From: Oleidesulfovibrio sp047973035
GTDB taxonomy: Bacteria > Desulfobacterota > Desulfovibrionia > Desulfovibrionales > Desulfovibrionaceae
Direction: 5' to 3'
Length of the DNA: 64,000 bases
Assembly: GCF_047973035.1 (NCBI RefSeq)
Contig: NZ_JBKEBF010000037.1
Span: 186,001-250,000 of the forward strand
In this document: positions 25,438 to 33,833 of the stretch, piece by piece
How the letters are laid out: every line of letters starts with the position of its first letter
How positions within the stretch are numbered: position 1 is the first letter of the stretch
Notes under the pieces: generated by a model
Told to the model about the DNA's origin: nothing
Seen by the model: the letters and a program-made list of their open reading frames with translations, nothing else
Databases searched by the model: none
Position numbers and translations under genes: made by a program

Positions 25438-25830
25438 ATGAATATTTCTGCCAGCATGTTCCGTGACGGAACAATTCAGGAACTTACTCCTGAGCAGGAA
25501 GAACAGAAGCGGTTCATTTATGAAAAAATGTCACCGCGACGTAGAAAATTTATCGACCGCATCGGTTACGCCAAGTGGGACCCGTTCCAGAAACCTAATG
25601 ATCCTCTGGATATCAGACAGGACATTACAAAGCGTACCACGCAGCAGTTGATCCGTGAATTTTTGCAAACCCGCAATCATTCGGATTATACAAACGAATA
25701 CGGCAAGGGCGCTCTTGAATGCGCTTTAGGCATCATAAACAGAGACGAGAAATACCGGGGCATTTTCGATTTTTGCATCTGGTATCACGAATTGTTGGAA
25801 AAAGAGGGGTTTACGGACTATGAAGGATAG
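25438..25830 (+). CDS. Conserved small protein of unknown function
   Basis: 130 residues, soluble, highly charged, starting at ATG 25438 two bases after the YkgJ-type gene and overlapping the TPR gene by 11 bases. The central part has MSPRRRKFIDRIGYAKWDPF followed by PNDPLDIRQD; aromatic residues are frequent towards the end (IFDFCIWYHELLEKEGF). One cysteine pair is far apart, so no metal motif is apparent. I recognise no domain. Its fixed position between a YkgJ protein and a TPR protein suggests the three form a complex or serve a common maturation step. Confidence 0.75.
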   Translation: MNISASMFRDGTIQELTPEQEEQKRFIYEKMSPRRRKFIDRIGYAKWDPFQKPNDPLDIRQDITKRTTQQLIREFLQTRNHSDYTNEYGKGALECALGIINRDEKYRGIFDFCIWYHELLEKEGFTDYEG

Positions 25831-26449
25831 CTACGATAACATCGACGAGTATATCGCCGATTTACAGGCCGAAATTAAAGAAAACGAAAACTGCGCAAAC
25901 CACTACTACAACCTCGGCGTAGCCTTGCTTTCCAAGCGTGACTGGGCTGCTGCGGAAAGTGCGTTCCTTGACTGTGTACGTAATTCCCCGCGCTTTGCCG
26001 AAGCGTTTGTGCAGCTTGGCGGCATCTGCCTGCAGCGTGGCGATCTGGAAGGTTGCAAGCGTTACAACGAAGAAGCCGCTCAATGCCGTCCGAAGTTCCC
26101 CGCTGCTGCGGCAAACATCGGTTTTGTCCATCTGCAGCTTGGCGAGCCCGAGCCCGCCATCAAGGCGCTGAAGAAAGCCCTTAAATGGGACCCTGACTTT
26201 GTGCAGGCCAAGGCAAGCCTTGCCACCGCATACTTCATGGTAGAAGAATACGATGAAGTACTGCAGGTCTGCAAAGAGATCATCAAAAAGGAACCCGCCT
26301 TTGCTCCGGCATACAACAACATGTCGCTGGCATACTTTGAAAAAGGCGAGTTCGATAAAGCTGTGCAGTTTGCCGATGAAGCCATGAAACTGGGCTTTGA
26401 CGTTGCACCGCCCTATCTTGAAGAGCTGAAAGCACACCGCAAAGGGTAA
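25820..26449 (+). CDS. Tetratricopeptide repeat protein
   Basis: 209 residues, no signal peptide. Five TPR units of 34 residues can be read, beginning near residues 22 (HYYNLGVALLSKRDW), 56, 90 (AAANIGFVHLQLGEP), 124 and 158 (AYNNMSLAYFEKGEF), with the canonical small and aromatic positions. It is the last gene of the YkgJ operon, overlapping its predecessor by 11 bases, and is followed by a strong terminator. As a scaffold it likely holds the other two products or their target. Confidence 0.88.
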   Translation: MKDSYDNIDEYIADLQAEIKENENCANHYYNLGVALLSKRDWAAAESAFLDCVRNSPRFAEAFVQLGGICLQRGDLEGCKRYNEEAAQCRPKFPAAAANIGFVHLQLGEPEPAIKALKKALKWDPDFVQAKASLATAYFMVEEYDEVLQVCKEIIKKEPAFAPAYNNMSLAYFEKGEFDKAVQFADEAMKLGFDVAPPYLEELKAHRKG

Positions 26450-26470
26450 TCAGCCCCGCTAATGCATACA

Positions 26471-26504
26471 AAACGCCGGAAGGATTTCCTTCCGGCGTTT
26501 TTTT
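26471..26504 (+). terminator. Terminator of the YkgJ-TPR operon
   Basis: A perfect 14-bp stem (26471-26484 with 26487-26500) with a 2-base loop by simple pairing, then seven T. Confidence 0.93.
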
Positions 26505-26535
26505 GTGAAAAACAGAAAGTGAGTCGTCTTGCACG

Positions 26536-27090
26536 TTACGTAACTTCGCAGGATACAAAGTATCCATCAACGCAGGAGCCATCTGCCCGCTGATAATAAT
26601 TTGGTATTACCCGCACAGCAGGCAACGCGCAGCCCAGAAAGCTATTTATGCTTTTTATCTGCTGCCTTTCTACTTCCTGCAACGGCGCAGAGGAAGAGAC
26701 AATAAACCCCGCGCGCCGATATATTGCTGTTATGGAAGCTGGTTGCATGGTGAACAGCGTTTGATGCCTGATGCCGTGCTCAAGCATCATCTGTCGTACG
26801 CGTCCGGCAATCGCTGTTGCGTAACCACGGCCCCTCAGCTGGTCCTGCACAGCAATATAGTAACAATGAATGAATCCAGCATCTAATACAGTGCCCGCAG
26901 TAAAGCCTGCCGCAGTAGAGCCGTTATACGCGATAACACAAAACACGTTGTGACTTCTGAACTTGTGGACAAACTCTGTGTATGACTGAGGGCAGTTAAC
27001 ATATTCATTAAATGTCGCCTGTACCAGATTGAATACATCCACCGGAAGTTCTTCAGCTTGAACAAAACAAAATGATTTCAGCTTCTGCAT
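26536..27090 (-). CDS. GNAT-family N-acetyltransferase
   Basis: 184 residues. The GNAT fold is seen in motif A, YYIAVQDQLRGRGYATAIAGRV near residue 92 (the Q/R-x-x-G-x-G/A acetyl-CoA loop is RGRGYA) and motif B, a TLFTMQPASITAIYRRAGF stretch near 130. Substrate unknown. The gene is alone, convergent with the TPR operon. Confidence 0.78.
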   Translation of the reverse strand: MQKLKSFCFVQAEELPVDVFNLVQATFNEYVNCPQSYTEFVHKFRSHNVFCVIAYNGSTAAGFTAGTVLDAGFIHCYYIAVQDQLRGRGYATAIAGRVRQMMLEHGIRHQTLFTMQPASITAIYRRAGFIVSSSAPLQEVERQQIKSINSFLGCALPAVRVIPNYYQRADGSCVDGYFVSCEVT

Positions 27091-27652
27091 GTGTTCTCTT
27101 TTTCTGCGCCAGTGTTCCGTTTGTGTTCTTTTGCAGGAATATTGATCAACGCGATTTTCCCGCCACCTGTCAATGAGCTCCTGACATGAAAACCGCCTTC
27201 AGGCATTCTGCCTGTTGTTAATGAACAGGGCAGTGGCTCCTTTCGGGATGCAGCTTTTTACTTTGTCTGCCGGCAGGATGCGAGGGTTGATTATGACTGT
27301 GGAGAATGGTTAGGTGTTCAAGTCGCAACCTGAGCGTCTGCAATCATCGTTTAGATTGATTTGAGAACAGTCGGGCAGGTTGCACGGAGTCAATGCTGCT
27401 TTTTCATTGGCTGCGGCACGGCAGTGGCCGGAATGGTATCAGCCGGATTGTGAGTTGGCTTTTGTCTGTTTGCTTTAAACATATTGCAAAAGCAGGTTAA
27501 CTCTACTGAACCTTAGCTGTTGCTATTCACGCTGCGAGGGGCATTCTGTTACTGAATGTTCGGGCTGGATATGTGCGATCTGTTTTGGGAGGATGTGTTA
27601 ACGGTAATAAATACGGGGGAATAAATGTATGCATAGCTGATGAGGCAACAAG
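27091..27652. other. Intergenic stretch without recognised gene
   Basis: About 560 bases between divergent genes. I see no open reading frame with family features, only a weak hairpin around 27206-27235 (CTGCC ... GGCAG). The sequence becomes AT-richer towards the broken transporter gene. Confidence 0.4.
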
Positions 27653-28475
27653 ATGTCTTTTTATGGTTTTTTTCTGGTGTTATTGGCCGCATGCTGTCAT
27701 GCCACGTGGAATTTTTGTGTTAAAAAGATAAATGGCGGGCCGGAGCTAATTTGGCTCTTTTCCTTGTGCTCCATCATAATTTACCTTCCGATAGCTTTCA
27801 TAATCGTCGGTACCAATCCGGTACCAGTCGAACCTCGCACGCTATTTTTTATCGTTGGCAGCATACTATTGCATACGGCCTATTTTCTTTTGCTCCAGTA
27901 TGGATATCGAAAGGGGGACTTGTCAGTTGTATATCCCATCGCAAGAGCAACAGGTCCCATGCTTTCTACTACAAGCCGCACTAGGTGGATTGCTTATCAT
28001 TTTTTCTGTCAGCCAGTTAATGTCAGGCAATACAGGGCAAAAAAACAGTTTTCTGCCATCCCTGTTGCTTGGTCTGGGTGCAGGAACATTAATCGGCGGG
28101 TACACGGTATGGGATGCCTACACAGTCTCAGTATTGCTATTCCCTCCTCTGCTTTTAGATTACGCCGCAAATTTTGGACGATGTGTGCTGTTAACACCTT
28201 TGGCAATAAAAAGAAGAGAGCAAATCAACATACTATGGAAGCAGCATAAATTACCTGTATTGCTTATTTCAGTCTTTAGTCCTCTTGCATACATTCTTGT
28301 CCTTTATGCGCTTACATTTACTCCTGTGATATATGTGGCACCAACCAGAGAGATAAGCGTATTGCTATCCGTATTATTGGGTACTTTTCTATTGAAGGAA
28401 GGAGACATGCATAGACGTGTCCTGTGGGGAACAGTCATTGTCTGTGGTATCGGGCTGCTCTCTACGGGGTCGTAA
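27653..28475 (+). pseudogene. EamA/DMT-family transporter, disrupted
   Basis: The first part (frame of ATG 27653, with GAGG upstream) reads as helices 1-4 of an EamA drug/metabolite transporter: LAACCHATWNFCVKK, then LLQYGYRKGDLSVVYPIARATGP. At about 27962 it loses homology, and the rest continues in the next frame (from ALGGLLIIFSVSQL to the stop at 28475), giving a second EamA repeat ending LLKEGDMHRRVLWG. Compared with the family, about 15-20 residues that normally follow ATGP (the helix with the L-L-G-E motif) are missing at the join, so a small deletion and frame change is more likely than a single-base error. The region is AT-richer than its neighbours, a sign of transfer. Confidence 0.75.
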
Positions 28476-28500
28476 TCTTCCTTTCAGTCCCCGTCGGCAC

Positions 28501-28538
28501 AAGAGCTGCTCTACGTTATTGTCGCAGCGGCTCTTTTT
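28501..28538 (+). terminator. Likely terminator after the broken transporter
   Basis: AAGAGCTGCT (28501-28510) pairs with AGCGGCTCTT (28526-28535) with one G-T pair and a 15-base loop; five T follow. Confidence 0.6.
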
Positions 28539-28611
28539 GGGGGCTCTGCTTTTTTGCGGCTTATGGAAAAGAAAAGAGAGGGGCGCGAGTATGCGCCAGC
28601 GCAGGGCTTTT

Positions 28612-29826
28612 TTAACAGACCGGTTTTGCAGGCAGTACGAGTTCTGCCTTTGTGCCGCCCTGAGGCGGTGCGGTTACGCGCAGCTCTCCGCCCTGTTCAC
28701 GCATGGCTTTGCGGGTTGCCATCAGGCCGAATCCTGACCCCGTGGGTTTGGTGGTAAAGCGGCCCTTTTCCAGCGCGGCGGCAGCTTCGGCAGGTATTCC
28801 GGAACCATTATCCAGAACAGTCCAGCGGACAACCACAGGCGTTGCGGTAACGGCGATTGTAATACGCCCGTCGCCCCGTTGCAGGAGTCCCGTCGCTACA
28901 GCGTCTGCTACAGCGTCTATGGCGTTAACCACAAGATTCATCAGGCAGGAATGGATAGCGCTTTGATCAAAGACAGGCAGAGCTGTTGCGGAGAGGGGCG
29001 ATTGTCCGTCTGCCGGATGATGCCCTGAAGCCTCTTCATCACAGGTCAGTGTCGCCCCTGCCTCATTTGTTCTTGTTGCCAGCAGGCGGACAACTTCCTG
29101 CGCGACAGATGCAGGATCTGCCGGTTGCGGATCAAGCTCTGCGGGACGAGACAGGTTAAGCAGGTTGATGGTTAAATCCCGCACACGGGCAACATCGTTG
29201 CGCAGCATGTGCCAGCCCTGCTCCAGATATTCCCGATTGTCCAGCTCGAGCCCTTTTTCCAGTACGAACATGGCGCCTTCAAGCCCGCCTGCCAGATTCT
29301 TGATGGCGTGGGCCATTCCGCCCGCTGTTTCACCAATGGCGGCAAGGCGCTCGGCGCCTAATAATTCTTTAGTGCGACGTTCGACCAGTTTTTCAAGTTC
29401 CTGAGTGTGGCGGCGTATGGCATTGCGCATATTGATGCGCTCTACTGCACGGGCCAGAGCAAATTCCAGTACATCGGCGTTAACCGGCTTGGTCAGAAAG
29501 TCACCTGCGCCTGAACGGAGGCTTTCTACCGCCAGACTCATGTCGCCGTGTCCGGTAAGCATCAGAACTTCTGTTTCAGGCTGCTGTGCCTTGATGGCCT
29601 GCAACAGCTGCATACCGTCAAGCCCCGGCATGCGTATGTCACTTACTATCAGCGCAGGGGCATTCTGGCTGAACAGATCAAGAGCCTGCTGTCCTGATGA
29701 TGCCGTTAAAACTCGGTAGCCCATGTCTGCAATCAGCGGGCCGAGTGTCGCTAGAATTCCTGCTTCGTCATCAACCAGCAGTAAGAGCGGTGCATTTTGC
29801 ACCTGCGGAGAGGGTGAATATTCCAT
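28612..29826 (-). CDS. Receiver-histidine kinase hybrid (cytoplasmic)
   Basis: 404 residues. Receiver domain 14-130 with the phosphoacceptor aspartate in LIVSDIRMPG near 61 and lysine in FLTKPVN near 112; then a coiled-coil and the histidine in GGMAHAIKNLAGG near 173; the ATPase domain holds NLVVNAIDAVAD near 297, DNGSGIP and GSGFGLMATRK. It has the same receiver-first order and similar HAIKNL/HGIKGL helix as the tmc-linked kinase at 10613-12601, but lacks PAS domains. It lies 162 bases downstream of a membrane sensor kinase, likely in one operon, and could be its phosphorelay partner. Confidence 0.88.
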   Translation of the reverse strand: MEYSPSPQVQNAPLLLLVDDEAGILATLGPLIADMGYRVLTASSGQQALDLFSQNAPALIVSDIRMPGLDGMQLLQAIKAQQPETEVLMLTGHGDMSLAVESLRSGAGDFLTKPVNADVLEFALARAVERINMRNAIRRHTQELEKLVERRTKELLGAERLAAIGETAGGMAHAIKNLAGGLEGAMFVLEKGLELDNREYLEQGWHMLRNDVARVRDLTINLLNLSRPAELDPQPADPASVAQEVVRLLATRTNEAGATLTCDEEASGHHPADGQSPLSATALPVFDQSAIHSCLMNLVVNAIDAVADAVATGLLQRGDGRITIAVTATPVVVRWTVLDNGSGIPAEAAAALEKGRFTTKPTGSGFGLMATRKAMREQGGELRVTAPPQGGTKAELVLPAKPVC

Positions 29827-29988
29827 ATAATGCCTGCTGCGTTTTCAGGGATTATTCCGTTGCGCTGCCATGGCTGCGTAGTTACCAAAGAGATTATTTC
29901 CACTTGCAGAGAGCTGCCGGAGAACGGTGATGGCAAAAGGGGCAGCTTTTCGTGAAGCAACGTTGTTAGTTCCGGCTTTGAAGAGAGG

Positions 29989-32286
29989 CTAAGCGGATTC
30001 ATCCTCTTTTTCCGTACCAGCTCCTGATCCGGCAGAGGGAAAACGCAAGGTAAAGCAGGCTCCGCCGCCTTCCGCATTTTCGGCCTGTATGTTGCCGCCG
30101 AAGCCCTTAACCAGCCCGTAGCTGATGGAAAGCCCCAGCCCTGTGCCTTTGCCCACACTTTTGGTGGTGAAAAAAGGTTCGAATATTTTGTTTAGTAACG
30201 ATTGCGGAATGCCTTTTCCCGTGTCGCACACTCTTGCAATGACTTCGCACTCTTCTACAGCCGTGGTGATGGTGATAACGCGGCTGGATTCAGGGTGGCG
30301 TTCGCAATGTTCTTCAATGGCATCGCGGGCGTTCAGCAGCATATTGGTAAAAACCTGCTCCAGCCTGTTGGGCACGGCCATTACCGGCGGCAGCGGTTCT
30401 GTAAGGTGCCAGTTCACTTCAATCTGGCGCAGGGTCAGCTGGCGGGCAAAAAACTCGCTGGAAGCCTTGAGAACTGCGTTCAGGTCTACCTGTTCCAGTG
30501 TCAGGTCTGACTGCCTGCCGAAGTCGCGCATATGGTTGATGATGCTGCTGGCTCTGTCCACATGGGTGTCGATTTCTCTTGCCATGGTACTCAGCACATC
30601 GGGTGCAATGTTTTCCTGCCTTGTAACCTTACGCATAATAAAGCTGCTTGCCGTTTTGATAACTGTAAGCGGTTGGTTGAGTTCATGTGCGACACCCGTC
30701 GCCATTTCGCCCAATGTCGCCATTTTACCGGCCTGAATGAGCTTTTGCTCTGTTTCCAGCCGTTCGGTCACGTCATTTGCAGCCACAAGTAGCACCTTTC
30801 GTTCATGGTATTCTGCGGGTGACAACATGATATCAACATAAAACTCGCTCCCGTCTTTGCGCACGTTACGGGCGCGTGTAAGCACCGTGAATGCCCGCAG
30901 CTGAGACGCATACCGCCTGCGCTCTTCCGGCAGGAAGATATCAAGAAATGATTTGTCTTTAAGATCAAGGTGGCTGTATCCGTATGCGGCAACGGCAGTC
31001 TCGTTACAGTCCACAATATTCAGGGTTTCCGCGTCCAGCACGAATACCGAGTTGGGTATGTTGTTGAAAATGGCGTGATACTTTTGCTCCGACCGGCGCA
31101 GGCGGTCCTCTGCTTTTTTTAGCGCAGTAACATCTATGGACATTTCCATTGCCGCAGTAACGTTGCCGTCATCGTCCGTTATGGGTGATGTATGCACAAG
31201 CCAGTGTGTTTGCGTACCGTCCGTGTTGGTCCGGTACTCCTCGCTGCAATGCGAGCGGCCTGTCTTAAAAGTGCGTTCCACAGGACAGTTGGGGCATGGG
31301 GCTGTCCTGCCTTTGTAGGCCTGATAACAATATGCGCCGGGCAGCGGATGAAAGCGTCCGGCAAATTCTCTGTTAAATTGCAGCAGGCGAAAGTCGCTGT
31401 CCTGAACTGTGATGCTGCATGGTACCTGCTCGAAAAGGGTCTGGTACTCTTTGCGTTGCCGTCGCAGCTCGTCCTGCTTTTGTCTGATTTCTTCTGCCAT
31501 GGCCCGAACCGCTGTTGCCAGTTCGCCAATTTCATCCTGCTGGTCGGTATCTGTTACCAGAACAGGCTCTCCGCGACCTATGCGACGGGTGTTTTCCGTC
31601 AGGCGGTATACCGGCTGGGTGATAAAGCGCCTGAGAAGCAGAACAATGACTGATGCTGCCAACAGAAAAACAAAAGCAGTTGCTCCCAGCATTCCTTTCT
31701 GAAAGTTAGTAAAGTCATGCTGCGCCGGACCAAGGCGCATCACAACGTCCATAGCGCCCAGCACCTGCTTTTCTGCGGGGTGAAAATGGCACGGCCCGCC
31801 TGAGCATCCGGGTTCGTTTTTAATGGGGCGCAGGCTGCCCAGAAGGGGTTCGCCTTCGGCGGATGTAAACTGACGGGTGCGTTCGTCCAGTGCAAGTTCT
31901 GTCTTTGGCGGCTCTATGCGGTGGCAGACATTGCAGGCTTCGTCGCGGATGTTTGTTACCTGCCCGATTTCTTCCGGCAGGCCGGAAAACATTATCGCCC
32001 CTTCTTTGTTGTATATGCGGATGGAGTGAATATCCGGCTGGCGGGCAAGGTCACGGATGATCTGGTCAAGTTCGTGGCGGGCATTTGTCATCATGGCATA
32101 GCGGGTGCCCAGCAGAATGGTGCTGCTCAGCCTGTCAGCCCCTTTGGCGAATTCCGTCATGGCGTACTGGTTGTGGTAGCGAAGATTTACCCATGAAAGT
32201 GCTACCAGCCCGGCAAGCAGTGTTAAGCCGGTGGTTATTACTATACGTAATGCCAGACTAATGCGGAATCTGGGACGGTGCACCAT
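29989..32286 (-). CDS. Membrane sensor kinase with periplasmic heme-c-like sensor domain
   Basis: 765 residues. TM1 at about 14-33 and TM2 at about 199-219 enclose a periplasmic domain with two heme-type motifs, C118-N-V-C121-H122 and the expanded C161-x4-C166-H167 (CSGGPCHFHP). HAMP follows (220-275), then a coiled coil, a PAS with the cysteine cluster YCYQAYKGR/PCPNCPV near 330-350, a second PAS near 400-510, the histidine in GVAHELNQPL near 545 and the ATPase domain ending with GKGTGLGLSI. Heme-c sensor domains of this plan occur in Geobacter and Desulfovibrio signal proteins and respond to redox or gas ligands. No cognate DNA-binding regulator is adjacent; a receiver-kinase follows. Confidence 0.88.
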   Translation of the reverse strand: MVHRPRFRISLALRIVITTGLTLLAGLVALSWVNLRYHNQYAMTEFAKGADRLSSTILLGTRYAMMTNARHELDQIIRDLARQPDIHSIRIYNKEGAIMFSGLPEEIGQVTNIRDEACNVCHRIEPPKTELALDERTRQFTSAEGEPLLGSLRPIKNEPGCSGGPCHFHPAEKQVLGAMDVVMRLGPAQHDFTNFQKGMLGATAFVFLLAASVIVLLLRRFITQPVYRLTENTRRIGRGEPVLVTDTDQQDEIGELATAVRAMAEEIRQKQDELRRQRKEYQTLFEQVPCSITVQDSDFRLLQFNREFAGRFHPLPGAYCYQAYKGRTAPCPNCPVERTFKTGRSHCSEEYRTNTDGTQTHWLVHTSPITDDDGNVTAAMEMSIDVTALKKAEDRLRRSEQKYHAIFNNIPNSVFVLDAETLNIVDCNETAVAAYGYSHLDLKDKSFLDIFLPEERRRYASQLRAFTVLTRARNVRKDGSEFYVDIMLSPAEYHERKVLLVAANDVTERLETEQKLIQAGKMATLGEMATGVAHELNQPLTVIKTASSFIMRKVTRQENIAPDVLSTMAREIDTHVDRASSIINHMRDFGRQSDLTLEQVDLNAVLKASSEFFARQLTLRQIEVNWHLTEPLPPVMAVPNRLEQVFTNMLLNARDAIEEHCERHPESSRVITITTAVEECEVIARVCDTGKGIPQSLLNKIFEPFFTTKSVGKGTGLGLSISYGLVKGFGGNIQAENAEGGGACFTLRFPSAGSGAGTEKEDESA

Positions 32287-32448
32287 GCCAGCCTCGGTTC
32301 ATACCATGTGCAAAGTGCAGCTATAGTATGCGTGGTTGCGGTGTTCGGCGTAGCCGGAAACTGCCCTTGTCTCCGGCCGCTGCAGTCTCTGACTACGTCA
32401 CTGAATGTTCGGGGTATGTTGTGCACAAAAAGCGGCACCTCTGATTGC

Positions 32449-32925
32449 TCAGTAATGTGCCGCACATTTACAGTGTTCATCTTCTATGGTTTTGCAAAAA
32501 TCGCCAAAGCGTACCCCTTGATCGGAATAGGCCACCAGTTCGGCAAAGTTGAAGCGGTCAAGCCTCTGGAACATTGCAATGCCGGCTTCTTTCCATAGCA
32601 TTCTTGTCAGACACCCCTGAGCATGAGTACAACCTTCTTCATCACGTCCGCAGCCCACAATGTCTGTACCGCCTTCCAGTACGCGTACCACATCGCCTAC
32701 GGTGAAACTTTCTACATCACGCGCCAGCGTATGGCCGCCGTTGGGGCCGCGCTGGGCCTTCAGATAACCTGCCTCTTTCAGCTGGCGTGCTATTTTTTCA
32801 AGATATTTTTGTGAAACTCCCAGCCGTTCAGCCACGTCCCGCATGAGGACCGGTCCTTCTCTTCCATGAACCGCAATATCCAGCAGCATGCGGGTCCCGT
32901 ATCGGCTGTTGGTCAACAGGCGCAT
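32449..32925 (-). CDS. Rrf2-family regulator with Fe-S-type cysteines
   Basis: 158 residues from ATG 32925; GGAGGGG sits six bases upstream. The winged helix is typical of Rrf2 (MRLLTNSRYGTRMLLDIA, then MRDVAERLGVSQKYLEKIARQL and LKAQRGPNGGHTLAR). Three cysteines, C-x6-C-x5-C in VGCGRDEEGCTHAQGC near 100, match the Fe-S ligand pattern of IscR/NsrR-like members, and four more residues at the C-terminus (FCKTIEDEHCKC) add further cysteines not usual in the family. It should act as an Fe-S, redox or NO-sensing repressor. No isc or suf operon is adjacent. Its leader has an elaborate inverted-repeat structure. Confidence 0.88.
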   Translation of the reverse strand: MRLLTNSRYGTRMLLDIAVHGREGPVLMRDVAERLGVSQKYLEKIARQLKEAGYLKAQRGPNGGHTLARDVESFTVGDVVRVLEGGTDIVGCGRDEEGCTHAQGCLTRMLWKEAGIAMFQRLDRFNFAELVAYSDQGVRFGDFCKTIEDEHCKCAAHY

Positions 32926-32940
32926 TCTTTCCCCTCCGGT

Positions 32941-33056
32941 ATTCTGGTTCGCAGAATCAGGCCAAGGCAACCTGTAACCATATGCCCTGCCCGGCATATA
33001 CTGCGGCTGCGGTCACGTTGACAGCCACCCCTTTAGCCGCAGGTTGCCTTGGCCTG
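32941..33056 (-). promoter_or_regulatory. Structured leader of the Rrf2 gene with a perfect 17-bp inverted repeat
   Basis: CAGGCCAAGGCAACCTG at 32958-32974 is the exact reverse complement of 33040-33056. The 65 bases inside contain a 7-bp hairpin (32980-32986 with 32993-32999) and two mutually exclusive pairings of the segment at 33003-33009, either with 33035-33040 or with 33022-33026. Closer to the gene, ATTCTG and CAGAAT (32941-32957) form a further hairpin just before the ribosome site. Read as RNA on the minus strand this is a three-way-junction fold with an optional alternative. Confidence 0.6.
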
Positions 33057-33348
33057 TGCCATTTGCACTGTATAAACAAGAAACAGCGCCTAGCAGATTG
33101 AGGCAATCAGGAATGCCCGCAACCTTCTTCTGCCCGTTTGCAAAACAATACCCTACCAGCCGGAAACACTCAACGGTGTCATTAAAAAAATATATTAAAT
33201 TAGTACGTTCAGGGAAAAAAAGAATGTGGAGGAGTGCGGCGGACGGAAAGAATCATTCATCATGCCGGAATGTTAGTGGTTACTGACATGGGGTGTTTTT
33301 TCCTTGCACAATTTCACAAGCCAACCTGGAGGCTGCGTTGTCCCCGAT

Positions 33349-33372
33349 GTATTTGGCGAAAACGCCAAATAC
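33349..33372. promoter_or_regulatory. ArsR operator 1
   Basis: GTATTTGGCG and CGCCAAATAC form perfect 10-bp arms around AAAA. It lies immediately upstream of the -35 box at 33376-33381. Confidence 0.8.
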
Positions 33373-33375
33373 TTC

Positions 33376-33404
33376 TTGACGGGCATTGCTGGCAGATTGT
33401 ATTT
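33376..33404 (+). promoter_or_regulatory. Promoter of the ArsR-permease unit
   Basis: TTGACG at 33376-33381 and a weak -10 (GTATTT, 33399-33404) are 17 bases apart; the -10 lies inside operator 2, so a bound repressor would block it. Confidence 0.6.
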
Positions 33405-33422
33405 GGCAAAAACGCCAAACAG
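33399..33422. promoter_or_regulatory. ArsR operator 2
   Basis: GTATTTGGCAAAAACGCCAAAC repeats operator 1 with small changes, exactly 50 bases downstream, and covers the -10 region. Confidence 0.78.
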
Positions 33423-33439
33423 CTTGGAGGGTAGATGTA

Positions 33440-33742
33440 ATGACATCTCCAAATGACACAATTCTGCACGAGCAGGCCGCAATATTTAAAGCATTAGGGC
33501 ACCCTGCGCGTCTTTTGATGGTACGGGCACTTACGGACGGTACGCTTTGCGTCTGTGAACTGCAGGAGCTTGTAGGTTCGGATATGTCCACCGTTTCAAA
33601 GCATCTGTCGCTACTTAAGAAAGCCGGAATAGTGAGGGACGAACGACGCGGGAACAACATGTATTACTCAATCGAGTTGCCGTGTGTTTCTTCGTTCCTC
33701 CGCTGCACGGAAAACGCTGTACGGGGAAGAGTTATTCTGTAA
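33440..33742 (+). CDS. arsR: ArsR-family metalloregulator
   Basis: 100 residues from ATG 33440, with GGAGG nine bases upstream; longer in-frame starts would lie inside the operators. The winged helix has IFKALGHPARLLMVRAL at the start, the metal-box motif LCVCEL near residue 34 (ELCVCDL in classical arsenic-sensing ArsR) and the recognition helix SDMSTVSKHLSLLKKAGIV. Thus arsenite, antimonite or a thiophilic metal is the probable inducer. It precedes an ArsP/YraQ-like permease by 91 bases. Twin operators at 33349-33422 indicate autorepression. The CxC pair is present but the third cysteine of the ArsR site is not obvious. Confidence 0.9.
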   Translation: MTSPNDTILHEQAAIFKALGHPARLLMVRALTDGTLCVCELQELVGSDMSTVSKHLSLLKKAGIVRDERRGNNMYYSIELPCVSSFLRCTENAVRGRVIL

Positions 33743-33789
33743 GCGGGGCAGCTTGCAGCCGCATTTGCGATTAATTTGTAACACATCCG

Positions 33790-33805
33790 GCTTAGCGCGC
33801 TAAGC
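33790..33805. promoter_or_regulatory. 16-bp perfect palindrome between arsR and the permease
   Basis: GCTTAGCGCGCTAAGC is fully self-complementary and lies 29 bases before the permease start. There is no T run, so it is not a terminator. It may be a protein site or an mRNA hairpin that tunes the second gene. Confidence 0.5.
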
Positions 33806-33833
33806 GGCAATAAGCAAAAGCAGGAGATACTTC

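Larger units (their letters stand above)
32926..33439. other. Divergent control region between the Rrf2 and ArsR genes
   Basis: About 510 bases with no gene. The left third holds the Rrf2 leader structure (32941-33056) and the right end the ArsR operators and promoter (33349-33422), all listed separately. The part 33060-33340 shows nothing I recognise. Confidence 0.6.

Noticed and set aside
29751..30158. Extra open frame in the gap between the two kinases
   Set aside because: It overlaps the 3' end of the membrane kinase in another frame and its composition is that of a shadow.
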